NCBI GenBank assembly: GCA_021018815.1
Contig: JAITYX010000021.1
Location: 5,671,001 to 5,735,000 of the forward strand
DNA from: Talinum fruticosum
Lineage: Eukaryota > Streptophyta > Magnoliopsida > Caryophyllales > Talinaceae
Direction: 5' to 3'
Length of the DNA stretch: 64,000 bases
Below are positions 24,479 to 36,808 of the stretch, one piece after another. Below the pieces are notes generated by a model that saw only the letters and a list, made by a program, of their open reading frames with translations, searched no databases and had not been told where the DNA came from. The first letter of the stretch is position 1. Each line of letters begins with the position of its first letter. The position numbers were made by a program, and so were the translations under genes.

Positions 24479-27400
24479 GAGTCTTCCCCCTTAAAATAAG
24501 TTTCGTCCTCGAAACTTGAGCCTTTGCAATGAGGTTTGAAAACTTAACTTAAAATAAGTGGGGGTATTAGTTTCTCGGGTTTTCCTCAATTTCCCCATGT
24601 GGCTTCCTGAGGTTGTATGGTTAGTCCACGAGTACTTTTCCTCCTAAGGAAATGCTTTTATTGCGGACTTTCTTGACCTTGTAATGCAATATTTGCATCT
24701 GAGACTTTTCCTATAGTAAATTTTCACTAATTTCTAGTAGCTCTGTCACCATATCATGATTTGGAATGGGTATATGCCGCTTGAGCTGCTAGATATGAAA
24801 ATGTTATTCTCATATTTGGGTTCGAGATGAAATAACTATACATATATATGTATATAAGCTATTGGATTGCACTTCTTTATAACCTCATGTAGCCCAATAT
24901 ACTTAGGACTCGACTTTTCCTTAACTTTGAATCTTTGACCCCCTTTCGGTGAAGACACTTCCAAAAATACTTTTACCCTTATAGCTCATTGTCGCTTTAA
25001 GTCTTCTTGATGTGGTCTTAAATCTTGCTAATCTTTTCAGTTGTTCCTTAGGTCCACTTAGACCCATAGTCAAGGTGTTGCTCCACTCACTTTAACATAA
25101 CGAGGTTACGTATTTCCTCCAATACAATGTCTCAAACGGAGCGATTTTATCGATGACTCGATAAATGGTATTATAAGATAAATTCACCAAAGATAAATCA
25201 GTTTCCTGCTTTATTGAAAAGCCGTACATCCAAGCTCTCGGTATATCTTCTCATATTTAATTAACTCTTTCGGTGTGCCCCACTTGTTCTGGATGGTATG
25301 AACTATTAACACCGAGTTTTGGTTGTGAATGGGTCGCTATAGAGCTTACCAGACAACGTATTTGAAGCTCGTTATCACTATCGGGTATAATGTTCGAGGT
25401 ATTCTCATGTAACCTAACGACTTCTTTAGTGTATAGGTGTGTCGGTATCTCTGCATTCTATATGTCATGTGTTGGTACAAAATCCATAGATTTCATAAAT
25501 TAATCAATAATCGCTCGAACATTCTTCGTTGAAGCAATAATAGGTAATCTTACGGCAACGTTCATTGAAATTGAATCTCATCTCCATGTAGAAATCTCCA
25601 AAGATCTCAATTCACTAATACAACATTGATATCTCTTTTCATATTGTCCTCTCCAACGTTCGGTTTTAACCATTTGATGATTGGAACACTTATCTACATA
25701 TTACGTAATATCCTCTTCATATTGTTCCACCAAAACATTGTTTCAAATCTTTATACAACTTGTTCCTCCTAGATGCACTAATATCGTGTATTATGTGCTT
25801 TCCCAAGAGTTTCCTTTTCAATTCCTCTTTCTTCAATACACAAACTGATTTTGAAACCTTAAGGTTCCACCCTCGCGTATTCCTTGAACCCATGAGATTT
25901 TTCCTTTTTATGTCTTTCTTAATCCTTTCCATCCCGACATCCTCGTCTTGGCCTAACTCGAATACCCTTCATGGTTATATATATATTATACCTCTATCGC
26001 AGCTAGGGACCCATTCATTTGTTCATGTGAGACTGACTCAATACTTATAGTGTGGAGGTTTCATATAACCACAAGCTAAGTTGTCATTATTACATTCAAC
26101 TTGTGTTTTGTCTCCGTACTCCACGCAGTTGTCACTATTCACAACTCGCTCGTCATATTCTCTCTTATGCTTAGAGTATATAAGAATATCATCAAAACCA
26201 CCACCACACATTTACCTAGATAAGTCCTCAAAATCCTATTCATGAGATCCATGAATGCAACGGATACCTTGGTAAATCCTCTAGGCATCCAGTAAATTCG
26301 TAGGGTCCCTATTTAATTCTATAGGCGAGTTTGGGAATATCTTTCTGGTTAATTCAAAGTTGATAAAATATGCTAGCCCCTCATATCTGATCAACAAACC
26401 GTTAATTCGAGGTAGCGGATACTTATTCTCGACGGACCCTTTTGTAGTAATTCACTAACCCAAGAGCACTCCTCCTCTACGTGACATTAGTTGGTCCGGA
26501 TCACCCCGTTACTGCGTTTACCTTATAAGGGTCTTAATCTCTTCTTTGGAAACAACATGCCTAAAATATCTCTTCCTCTAGCCATAATTCACCTCTTTGC
26601 GATTTGGCAACATTTTCTCCCAAGGTTCAAAAATAATCAATGAATGGCCCTTCGTTGAGACTTAGTAACATGTTTCTTTTGAACTATACTTTCACTTATG
26701 TTGTTCAGCTCCCTTTGAGTCTCCGGAATTTAAAGCCCTTAGTTCGCTCTTTACTCATTTAACCTCTGCGTTTACTATTCTCTTGTACGATCCTTGACAA
26801 TCTTTGATAAATCACTATCGAGTTGATGTCGTATATAATAGGCCAAGTCTTCCTCAAGCCTCTAACATCTTCACTTTATCAATAACGGTTAGGTTTGAGT
26901 CGTACCTAGATAACTCCATAAGTTTATTAGCGTACTCCACTATAGTCATCTTGTAGTCCATTTTTAGCTCTATGAACCCCCATTCTTGTTGTCCACAAAT
27001 TGCGAGTGGATAAAATTTAGCTCTAACTCTTCCGGAAAGTTATCCCAAGTGAACTCACAACCTCCTTTTTCATTGTACTTCACCATATGTCCATTGCTAT
27101 AATACATCCCTACACCTCTTTTTCCTCAGGTGCAAATATCTTTTTCCCTCTTCGATGAATCAAGTTGCTCACAACTTCTAATATAAAACATATTTAGGTA
27201 ACTCACGCTTTCATTGTGCTTATATGATCGGTAATACCCAATTGCACATTAGATTATCATTCTCTCGGGCTTCTTATCGATTAAGGAATCCTCGATCAAA
27301 GGGACTCCCAAGGCTTATTCAGATGTCGGGTTTGCTTTCTAATTCCAACTTAGAGGTAATATAGGGAATTTTCTAAGAGAGTTAGGTATTTTCTAAAAAT

Positions 27401-27853
27401 TTCGGCAGAGTTCCGTTTGTAGTATGGCATATCCCATAAATTTAAAGGTTCAAAACCATGCATAAAACCACAATATCACTCAACGAGCCACACGCTCGGA
27501 GTACACAACTCAACGGCCACATGCCGGAGTACAACCAATGTACATTAAAGCTTAAAACCACCCAAATGGCTCATAATACATCCGAAACAAAATTTATGAA
27601 CTTAATTGCAATCTACAAAACTTAAAAGCATATGAAATGCATGTCAGCAACTTAAGTCACTACGTACATTGTTTATACTTAGCATCGCCCAAAAGTATAT
27701 ACCTCAATTCAATATTAGTTACACCACATCCACAAATCCCAAAATAACAACTTGTGGAAATAATAGCCACGTAATTTTCCTGAAGGTCAAATCATGATAC
27801 CTTAAAATCCTATTGCTCACGAGTGATTTCTAAACACCGGCTCGATACCACTT
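24479..27853 (-). pseudogene. Gypsy (chromovirus-like) internal region, antisense, heavily decayed
   Basis: The ends are diagnostic on the minus strand: a primer-binding site like TGGTATCGAGCC (27850-27839) next to the right LTR stub, and a polypurine tract AAGGGGGAAG (24492-24483) preceded by the gypsy pol tail CGAGGACGAAACTT next to the left LTR. Between them, reverse transcriptase fragments are readable with many stops: about 26460-26400 (KYPLPRI-like) and 26260-26170 (a block like AFMDLMNR.. followed by VVV..DILIYS). Only 3.4 kb remain, short for a full gag-pol, so the interior is also deleted. No domain is functional. Confidence 0.8.
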
Positions 27854-28310
27854 CGTAACACCCCAATCACCATTACTTAATAATCCCCGATTAGAGAATA
27901 TGAAGTATGGTCGCAGCGGAAGTTAACGACCGGAAGCGTTACCGCCGTCCTAAGAATAGGACCGAGGCTAAATAGAATGTATATAAGGAGGCTTGCTTCA
28001 ATTACTTACGCTTGTACAGGTCTCGATAAGAGTAACTATTGGTGTCCCAAAGAGTTAAATTATACCACATCATTAAGCCGACTCCCAACATACATTTTTG
28101 TCACATTTTATACATTATACAAACCCCTGCAAAGGACTATCCGAAAATATGCCATATGTAATACCTTCCAAGGCCAAACCCAAAAACCCGATGAGGAGAA
28201 AAATCACTCGTGAGCTTCTAGGTCCATCACGGATCGGTGGTGACGATAGTTCCAGCTAAGTTTTGCTTGCGGCGGACCTCCTAGGCAATGAGTCTGTTCA
28301 CACATATACA
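27854..28310 (-). repeat. 457-bp stub of the antisense gypsy 5' LTR (U5 end only)
   Basis: Matches the first ~450 bases of the left LTR (21647 to about 22097) in the same orientation, starting CGTAACACCCC (one change from TGTAACACCCC) and breaking off after CACACATAT. It sits right beside the primer-binding site, as a 5' LTR should. The missing 2.4 kb is replaced by a complete LTR in the opposite orientation. Confidence 0.9.
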
Positions 28311-28312
28311 TC

Positions 28313-31141
28313 TGTAACAACCCGACCTTAAATCACAATTATTTATTTTAAATCACAATATTTATTTTATTAATTACACTATTGAGCGCGTGCACTTCAA
28401 TTTGATATCTTATATTTAAACTATTTTTATCCGTATGTTATGCAGCTAAGGCGACGAAGTGGCCCTAATAAAAATCTCATAATAAGATTTTAATTTGTGA
28501 ACATCGTTATTAAAATAAAATTAAAAGTAACAATAAAAGAAAACAAAGTAAATAAATAAATAAATAAACCAAAATAATAAAATAAATGAACCAGATTTTT
28601 AAAGAAACATCCAGAAACAGATTTTACAAAAAAAAAACAAAAAAAAAAAAAAAAGAAGGAAAGGCGGTTAAGATCGAGATAATTAGGCAAGCTCGGTTTC
28701 AATTCTTCACTCGCTTCCTCTGCTTCCCCTGCCTCTGCCTCGCCTCTGCCTGCCTCACCGCCTCCTGCTGCCATCGCACAATCCGGCCACCGGACGCCAC
28801 CAACGCCGGCCGAAGCCGGCGCTAGCGCCGCCGGCAGGCACCCTCTCACTCTCCCTCGCGCTATCGCTCTGTTTTTTCCTTGCGTGCTCGCTTCGCGTCC
28901 CTCGCTTCCTCTTCCTCGCGGCATCTTCTCCGGCCAGCACGGCGAGCGACGCCGGCGGGAAACCGGCGCCGGTCGTCCCCGTCCCCTTCTGTCTCGCTTC
29001 CTCCCTCTCTCGCGCTCTCACCGTCCCTCTCGGCCTCCCACTAGGCGCTGTGGGGCTTCCTCGCCGCGGCCACTGACGGCCAACCACCAGCCGCAGCGAC
29101 CGCCGGAGGTCATCGCCGCCTCGCCGAGTGGTCGCCGGCGCGGTTGCCACGCACCACCACCGCCCCTGCTCCCGCTCCCGGCTTCCTCCTCTCGTGAATT
29201 CGAAGGTAAAAGTCTAAACCCTAAATTATCAATTTCATTATTCATTCAAGTAATTGTGATTGCAAACTGAAACATATAATTTAGAAATATCGTTGTTGAG
29301 TGAATTTAAAGATTGATTTGGGAAAATCCGAATTGTTGTGAACGATTGAGGTGTGGCAGTTTGATGGGTTAGTTGGCGTATGAATATGAACGAATATGAT
29401 TCCTTGGGAAAAGCGTGATCTAGTGAACGAAATTAGGGATGCTTTGGTTATATAACGGAGTAATTTGATAGATTTTGTTATATTAGAAATGGTTATAGTG
29501 AACGAACGAAGGCGAATGAATGTAAGTTCTTTTGTAAAATTGTGATTCGATGAATTGAATGGGAAGTATATTGGCGCGTATGTGAACAATTTGATGGGCT
29601 AGTTACATTTTGTAAATAGCTAGGATTGAACAATAAGGAAGAGAAAAATATGCAAAGAAATTGAAGTTGGGTAATAGATTGTGTAGAAGGCAAGTAGAAC
29701 ATCCGAACACTTGGTGTGCGTAATTTGTTCGTAAATGCGAATTCGGTTGAGAGAATAATGCTTAGCCCTTAAAATGGTATATGTATGAATTTTGGGCGAT
29801 TCGGCAAAGTTGTGAAACCTTCCGATGGAAGGGCATTTGACTGGATTAATTAATTACTTAACTATGGGTTTTGAGTGCGAGAGAAGGGAGAAGTGAGGAA
29901 GGAATTAAAAATAAGTGTTGTGCATATATGTACACCATTTTCAATCCAAGCAACTAGCAAATCGAATAACCCCAACATCATTGGGTATTTAGTTAGCCTA
30001 ATCAACTTCTTTAATTAATATGAATTGTATTCAATAAGCGCAGTAAAGCTAAGTAATACAAACACTAGTTTAATCGATCTTCATGCGAATATAGGAAATT
30101 AAATAAATTGTTAAGGCTTATACAAATTCAAGCATTAAAACTCAAGAAAACATTATTAACTTTAGAAATCCATTTTAAACGGAACTGAGGCCACTTCGTT
30201 GCTGAATAGCTGGTGACTCAAATTTACGCAAAAGGGGAGAAACAAATATTTTCAACTCGAGTACGTTCATTGCTCGTACCTTTCGAAAACTCACATATTT
30301 CATCAAATCTCAATATTTCTTATATATATAAATAACTATGAATCATTTACAAGGCAAGTTTTGCCACCTAATTAAGTGGTCCCCGCCCAATCATCAATTA
30401 CCAAGGGCTTAAGCCCGCCAATTATACCGCGCGGCGTCAACTCGTGTTATCGATCGGCCGGGGGTGACACTGTTCAACGATCGTATCAATTACCAAGGGG
30501 TTCCACTTCCGGATAATAACCTAGCAAGCAAGTTTTACTTATATTCTCTCCCCGCTTTCAAACTAAAATGAATTGAAATGCGCGCGCTCAATCAATATAT
30601 TCTTCAAAGTTATTTTACGATGACAGGAATGTTCGTATCGAGTTTCGACTCACCCTTCCAAATATTTTACTTGTTTTTGTTTTTAGGGAAAGTATGTGTG
30701 AACGACTCATTGCCTAGGAGGTCCGCCGCAAGCAAAACTTAGCTGGAACTATCGTCACCATCGATCCGTGATGGACCTAGAAGCTCACAGTGATTTTTCT
30801 CCTCATCGGGTTTTTGGGTTTGGCCTTGGAAGGTATTACATATAGCATATTTTCGGATAGTCCTTTGCGGGGTTTGTATAATGTATAAAATGTGACAAAA
30901 ATGTATGTTGGGAGTCGGCTTAATGATGTGGTATAATTTAACTCTTTGGGACACCAATAGTTACTCTTATCGAGACCTGTACAAGCGTAAGTAATTGAAG
31001 CAAGCCTCCTTATATACATTCTATTTAGCCTGGTCCTATTCTTAGGACGGCGGTAACGCCTCCGGTCGTTAACTTCCATCGCGACCATACTTCATATTCT
31101 CTAATCGGGGATTATTAAGTAATGGTGATTGGGGTGTTACA
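28313..31141 (+). repeat. Full-length gypsy-type LTR, sense (right arm of the inverted repeat)
   Basis: Starts TGTAACAACCCGACC and ends GGGGTGTTACA, with intact TGTAACA/TGTTACA termini, about 2.83 kb. It is a near-identical reverse complement of 21647-24478, including the GC-rich block (here about 28690-29200). No polypurine tract or primer-binding site adjoins it, so it stands as a solo LTR abutting the stub on its left and copia sequence on its right. The bases flanking it (ending ACATC, starting ATAAT) do not form a matching 5-bp target duplication. Confidence 0.9.
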
Positions 31142-31143
31142 AT

Positions 31144-31326
31144 AATTACATGAATAATCTCTCTTGATGATGATGATGATAATTAATCTTTTTCTTTCTA
31201 CAAAATAACCTCACGCCACTATGATGGAGATTGAGTCATTTATTTATAAGGAACATCTCCTTATCCACTCCTCAACCAACGCAGCATTTCACCGCTACTC
31301 AAACTCATTCACAACCCCTTAAATTA
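31144..31326 (-). repeat. Copia LTR fragment, second part of the split copia element
   Basis: Matches 20965-21190 of the copia LTR in the same orientation (ATGAATAATCTCTCTTGATG, then the conserved tract ending ACAACCCCTTAAATTA). It lacks the left part and the last few bases including the TGTTAGGG terminus. With the LTR at 20627 it brackets the whole gypsy complex, so the gypsy sequence lies within one former copia element. Confidence 0.85.
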
Positions 31327-31915
31327 TGTAGCAACAAGGCCCATGAAAACAAAGGAGACGTAACCGTTGAGGACGCCTAGCCCGGTCCACTTCAAGCACA
31401 ACAAACAGGAAATTTGAGACACACCCCAATACTTGGAAAAGTGTTGGTAACCGTTGGACCAAAAGCTCACAGAGATGTTTTAACTAAAAGCTAAAAAAAC
31501 TACTGATAATATAACATTTGTTGATATTATTTATTTTAATGAAGTACTAATGATAATTTAATATCCCATTATTAATAATCTAATTTATTCGACTATTTAA
31601 CATTTTAACACTTATTTAATAGAAATAAGATATTATAATTCAAACTATATAAATTTAAAAGAATATATGATGAAGGAAGAAATATAAAGGTTCAACCTAA
31701 GTGAATATTAACTTAGTGATAAACCCTCCACACTTTCATCCTCTTCACCAATATTCGAACGGTTCAATGCTACTTAAAAAAAAAAAAACCTTTGATTAAT
31801 GATAAAATATGTGTTAGAGAATCCATTTTCGAAATTGGATCAAAATCAAGTTTGATTGGATCTCAAAACAGTTGAAAACTATGTCTAAGCTTTTCCGGTG
31901 AAATTTATCGTATTC
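31327..31915. other. Spacer and 3' untranslated region of the SDH2 gene
   Basis: AT-rich. Nothing coding is visible. The right end should hold the 3' end of the leftward SDH2 transcript. Confidence 0.4.
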
Positions 31916-33487
31916 CTACCCCCATGATCTGGCCTTCTGGCTGTCCTCATACTTCTCAGTGGGTACAGAGAGCAAATGCATCGCCTTCATCCTGTTAATG
32001 GCGGAGGCGGGGTCTAGGCTTTTGGGGCACGCCGCGGTGCAGTTCTTTATACTTCTGCACCTGTACAATCTCTTGTGATCCTCCGTTAGAGCCTGCACTC
32101 TCTCTTCCGTATACTCGTCTCGACTGTCCGACACCCACCTATACGCGTGTAGCAACGCTGCCGGACCCAAGAACTCCTCCGGATTCCACCAATATGACGG
32201 GCATGATGTACTGCAACAAGCACATAGAATGCACTCGTACAGCCCGTCTAGCTTCTTCCGCTCTTTGGGTGATTGTCTGTACTCTCGCCCATCCTCTGGT
32301 GCGCCCTTCGTCTTCAGCCATGGCTCAATTGACCTGAAATGTATACATTAACCTATAACTTACTAGGTACCGTTGAAGATGCATAATTTTTGTAAGGGAA
32401 TCTAAAAATATGACCTGCATTATATACATTAACGAAAACTTAGCACGTACCATTGAAGATAACACACAATCTTTATCAGGGAATCTAAAACATGGAAAGG
32501 GGACTAAAGTTGAGGTGAGGTCGTATTTAACTCAGACAAATCAAACTGTAGATTAATTTCAGATGGAAGTATTTTTTGAAAATTCAACCTTTTTCGTATT
32601 TGGGTCAAAATAAAAATCGAGTGCAGATAGTCCAGCTAGAAGAATTTTGTGGCCCAATTTAAAATTTAGATGAAAAATTCATAATCATACATAATTTTTC
32701 GGGTTGTGATAATCGAATAGAGAAAACAAAAACAACCATGAACTCGTGATTCAACATGATAAAGAACACTTTTCCCAAATTGCGCTTACTTATATTGCTG
32801 ATAGTATAGATAGAATTGGGCTTACTTATATTGCTGATAGAAGTTGGTTAAATCGACGACGAGATCTTTGATGACGAACATATGAGGCAGGGGAGTGATG
32901 GTGGTGGGCTTGGAAGTGTCGGCATCAATGGGCTTAAGGCAAGCCACAGTGTTGATGCCATCTATGTTCATCGAACATGACCCACAAATCCCTTCCCTAC
33001 ATGATCTCCTATAACTCAAACTCGGGTCATCCTCCGCTTTTATCTTTTGTAAAGCATCCAACACCTAAAATACCACACACAACAATAAATGGAAAGAATA
33101 ACATAAAATGACCGACTTATATCAAAATCTCGTTAATCACCTGACCCGAAACTAACTCGACCAACCAACACAGTCCTAAAAGTGAACCATGCGTCTACTA
33201 GGTAGATCTATAATGAATACCATGGGTCCACAAGTAGAGAGGTCGACGAAGAAGGACTGAAGAAATGGTTTCTGAGAGGGGCTGTTAGGGCTCCAGCGGT
33301 AGATCTGGAACTCCTTCTTGAGTGATCGGACGGTGCGTTGGACACTTCGTTGTGATTCCACAGCTTCCTCAGCGTTGATTTGAGCGGCTGGGTGGCCTTC
33401 CAATGTTGGGAAGTCCTTGGACCAACTCCCAAACGCCCGGCGCCCTGCTGTTAACTTGTACCCTTCTCCAATCCACCTCTTTGCCAT
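31916..33487 (-). CDS. SDH2-3: Succinate dehydrogenase iron-sulphur subunit, mitochondrial, SDH2-3 (seed) type
   Basis: Three exons on the minus strand: 33487-33221, 33064-32826, 32333-31916; 307 residues (Arabidopsis SDH2-3 is about 309). It carries electrons from the flavoprotein subunit to ubiquinone in respiratory complex II. The N-terminus ([19 protein letters not shown]) suits a mitochondrial presequence. The [2Fe-2S] ligands are C111, C116, C119 (CREGICGSC) and C131. The CxxCxxC at 203-209, C213 and the later [14 protein letters not shown] cysteines serve the [4Fe-4S] and [3Fe-4S] clusters; all are present. Blocks such as [27 protein letters not shown] and NFYQQYKSIEPWLK, and the long C-terminal tail after ACPK, fit the seed-specific SDH2-3 branch rather than SDH2-1/2-2. 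An in-frame upstream ATG exists at 33586; the 33487 start gives the better presequence and length. Confidence 0.95.
32779..32840 (-). repeat. Tandem duplication covering the exon 2 splice donor of SDH2-3
   Basis: A block of about 21-26 bp including the donor (TATAA|GTAAG on the minus strand) occurs twice, 36 bp apart (32784-32804 and 32820-32840). The donor at 32826/32825 keeps the reading frame. Use of the second one would add an immediate in-frame TAA. Confidence 0.85.
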
Positions 33488-33662
33488 CTCTCTCTCTACC
33501 TCACTGAATGGAAGCAGTACGAATGATGGATGCGGTAGAATAATTAGTACAGTTTTGGAAAAGAGGGTCCTCTTTAATTTTCTCATAGAGTTTAAGCTCA
33601 GCTATCCTCCTCCTGTAATAAGGGTGAGGAAAGAGGTTCTCTGTGTTAGACACTTGGTTGCT

Positions 33663-33668
33663 TGCATG
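33663..33668 (-). promoter_or_regulatory. RY-type element (CATGCA) upstream of SDH2-3
   Basis: TGCATG on the plus strand, i.e. CATGCA towards the gene, 176 bp upstream of the chosen start codon. RY motifs bind B3 factors such as ABI3/FUS3 and are known to drive Arabidopsis SDH2-3 in seeds. A six-base motif alone is weak evidence; the gene identity makes it plausible. Confidence 0.5.
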
Positions 33669-34984
33669 AATGCCCACCGTTCGGCCTTTTGGCGGTGGAA
33701 TCTCCTCATCGCATTATCATCAAGCGCTGTTAAACCCGATTAAATTCGCGTTTATAAAATAAATTTATAAAATTTTCTCATTTATATTATCTGAATTTAA
33801 TTTTAATTTTAATTTTAATTTAATTTATTTTAATTATCTAAACCGAAAAAATTAGTTATCCAATAAAAAATTTTGTTCAATAATTTATTTATTTAACTCA
33901 ATTTTAACCCAAATCCAAATTTTTAAGTGCGTCCCATATAAAGTTGTAAATTTGTGCTTTTGTTTCCTATATAATAGGAATATTACTGATCGACATATTT
34001 AAGAGATTTGATGAGTGAGATAAATACACTATAAATAATTTTTAATAATTTATTCGGATTATTTGTTGTTGGATAGAAAATATAATTTTTTTTAATTATA
34101 AGTATTTAATGTAATTGTCTTTCTAATAAATATTTATCTATATTGAAGTGTCATGTATCCTATATATTTATATTCAGCTCTGAGTTAGAAAGCTGATTTT
34201 TTATAATTAACGTGTTAATTTTGATATTATAAAAACATTTTTGGGGCACTGATCATCCATTAAACTCAGGAAATGGGTGTAGGGAGGGATATGATGCACC
34301 TTCTTATCGATGATCATGCTTAAATCATCATGAGAATTAATTAGTGATTTTTAGTGCTTTAGAAATCTCTTTTTCCACATGCATCCCAAGAACGATTTTC
34401 TAGTGTTTTTTGTTTCCCCTTCTTCTAGATGGTTTCCCCTGTTAGGCACCAGCCCGCTAAAGTCAGCCTACCCAGGAAGCCCACATTCGGCGGTTATCTA
34501 ACTCACTGGAACCAACCACAATTTCTTGTGATTTGTAGACTATTTTCCTTCATTTCTTCATGGATTAAGGTTTTTCTTTTTCTTTTAATTATAAGTGGGT
34601 CCATTTATTAGACCGACTCTATAGAGTATTAATTTAGTGGAATCACGGACCGTGGAAAGAGATTGTATAATTACTAAACTGAATTTAACAAAGGCTAGCT
34701 TTGTCATCAGCTCCACAAAAGTTTGCACAAATTTACGACTTCCACCAAAAAAATTGTGACCATCGAAATTCGAATCTTGGTGAAGAGTATAAAACTCTGC
34801 CATCATATCAATTTAGTAAAGTGCTCTAAGTCATTAGAAAAAGCATAATTGGTAAAGTACTTTTCCTTCGTAATTCTTGTGTTTAATATGACAAGTTTAA
34901 AATTTTAATACTCTACATTTTTTTCATAATCTCTTAAAAATAACAATTTTAATTATATTTTATAAAAAGTTTAACTCTTCTTTT
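33669..34984. other. SDH2-3 upstream region and AT-rich spacer
   Basis: No gene is supported. A tRNA-like B-box (minus strand, AGATTCGAATTTCG near 34762-34775) hints at another decayed SINE, with no clear A-box. Confidence 0.35.
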
Positions 34985-36593
34985 TAAGAAAGGAATGCAC
35001 ATGATTGCATGGGATCACATTTGTCAACCTAAAAATAAGGGAGGACTAGGGCTATGAAAATGCGAAGATATTAATACTTGTTTTTCAGTGCAAACTCATC
35101 CGGAAGTTATTTAAAGAACTAGACAATATTTGGGTTCACAACATGAAGGCCAAATATGCACATAATGGTGAAGTCTTCTCCAAACCCTCAAAGAATAAAG
35201 ATTCTTGGGCTTGGAGGACTTTGTCTAAATGCTATTCAATTTTCTGAAGGGAATCCACTGGAAAATTGGGGATGGGACAAAAATTCTTTTTGGACGAATA
35301 GGTGGTGTCATCACAAGAATCTCCTTGAGATTATAGGTTTTGACAAGCAATCTTTGGATTTACAAACCAAGGTCACTTACTTCATTAACAACTATAGAGA
35401 ATGGGATATACCCAAGTTGAGGATTGTACTTACTAATGAGGTGATTCACTTGGTAACTAGTATCCAGTTGCCAATTTTCACTAAATCAGATGAGTTCGTT
35501 AAGGACCCTTAGGTAATGAGTTATTCACAACAAAAACGGCTACTAAGTTGTCATAGACTACCCAAAGGCATGATAATTGGGATGGAAATTGGATTTGGAA
35601 GACAATATTACTCAAAAGATTATGATTTTCCTTTGGCAATTCTTAGTCGATAGTTTACCACTTAGAATGACCCTAGTGAATAGAGGGATCCAAGTGGATC
35701 CGACTTGGGTAAAGTTTGTGATCGGGGAGATGAAACTAGTGGCCACCTCTTTTTCAATGCCTAAGAACACTCCAAGTGTGGGCAACTCGCCAAAAGCCAC
35801 CGTGGCTCCTTAATACGCACTTCCTCAACCATCACAGTAATGCGCGCCACCATTCTTAAGGCAGCACATTCCTCCCTCCATTCGGATCAATTTCAACGTT
35901 TCATTTTGATCATCCGGAGTATTTCGAAGGAAAGAAATGTGCTCATCTTCACGGAGGAGCAATTCAATCATATTAGGGTACTCATTAGAGCAAAGAGAGC
36001 AATTGCTGAATGGAAATCAAGAAAACGTTTTTCAACCGAGCTATATAATATTACGGATAAATCAAGATCGAAGCGAAACCAACTTGTTAAATGGAATCGT
36101 CCCGCAAGTGGTTACATCAAGCTTAATTTTGATGGATCACTTATTAACGGTAATGCTTGCTATGGGATTCCGTTTAAGAGATAAGTCCGGTAATCTCCTT
36201 GTTACGGGTGCAACTAATTTGGGGCATACAACCATCCTAGTTGAGGAAGCTAGTGCGCTCGGATTTGGGCTACAACAGGCAATTGAAGCAAATATCAAAA
36301 GACTTCATATTGAAGGTGACAATAAGGTGATCATTGATTGTATCAAAGGAAAGTTTAACACGCCGTGGCAAATCAACTTCATCATTAAGGACATCGGGAA
36401 AATGATGGCAAGGTTTGATAGCTGCATCATGAATTTCATATTTAGAGAAGCAAATATAGCAGTAGATTGGATGACACACTATGGTCACACAACCACCACT
36501 TATTCTGTGTGGGAAAATTGTCCCTCAAACTCTATTTTTGACATATTGGCACATGATAATTTAGGTGGATTCCTTGTGAGAAGGGTGGCCTAA
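34985..36593 (+). pseudogene. Decayed LINE: post-RT region, zf-RVT part and RNase H
   Basis: Starts with the AWDHICQPKNKGGLGL block typical of the segment after the LINE reverse transcriptase, then SWAW... and FWTNRWCH motifs in shifting frames. IFLWQFLVDSLPLR near 35620-35670 is the zf-RVT lead-in. The RNase H domain runs about 36090-36593: WNRPASGYIKLNFDGS in one frame, then after a frameshift near 36170 an open stretch with EEASALGFGLQQA, EGDNKVIID and FREANIAVDWM to a TAA. Multiple stops and shifts make it non-functional. The RNase H part is the best preserved. Confidence 0.88.
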
Positions 36594-36808
36594 ATTGTCA
36601 TTTCTCCTCTTTTTACCTTGTGTGAAAAAAAGGTATCCTTCAATTTGCAATCCAATCACCGTCAACATTGTAGGCATCTAAAAGATTAGGAAGGAGAATA
36701 CAAGACTAGCTACCTAAGGTTTCTAACACTAATCTGAGATCTCCTCTAGGAACCATGTCCTTAGCCATGTTATCCGAAGACGCAAAGCAAATGAGCCATA
36801 TTTATTTT
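36594..36808. other. LINE 3' flank
   Basis: Short non-coding stretch between the RNase H stop and the inverted-repeat element. A TTGTGTGAAAAAAAGGTATCC tract may be the end of the LINE. Confidence 0.35.
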
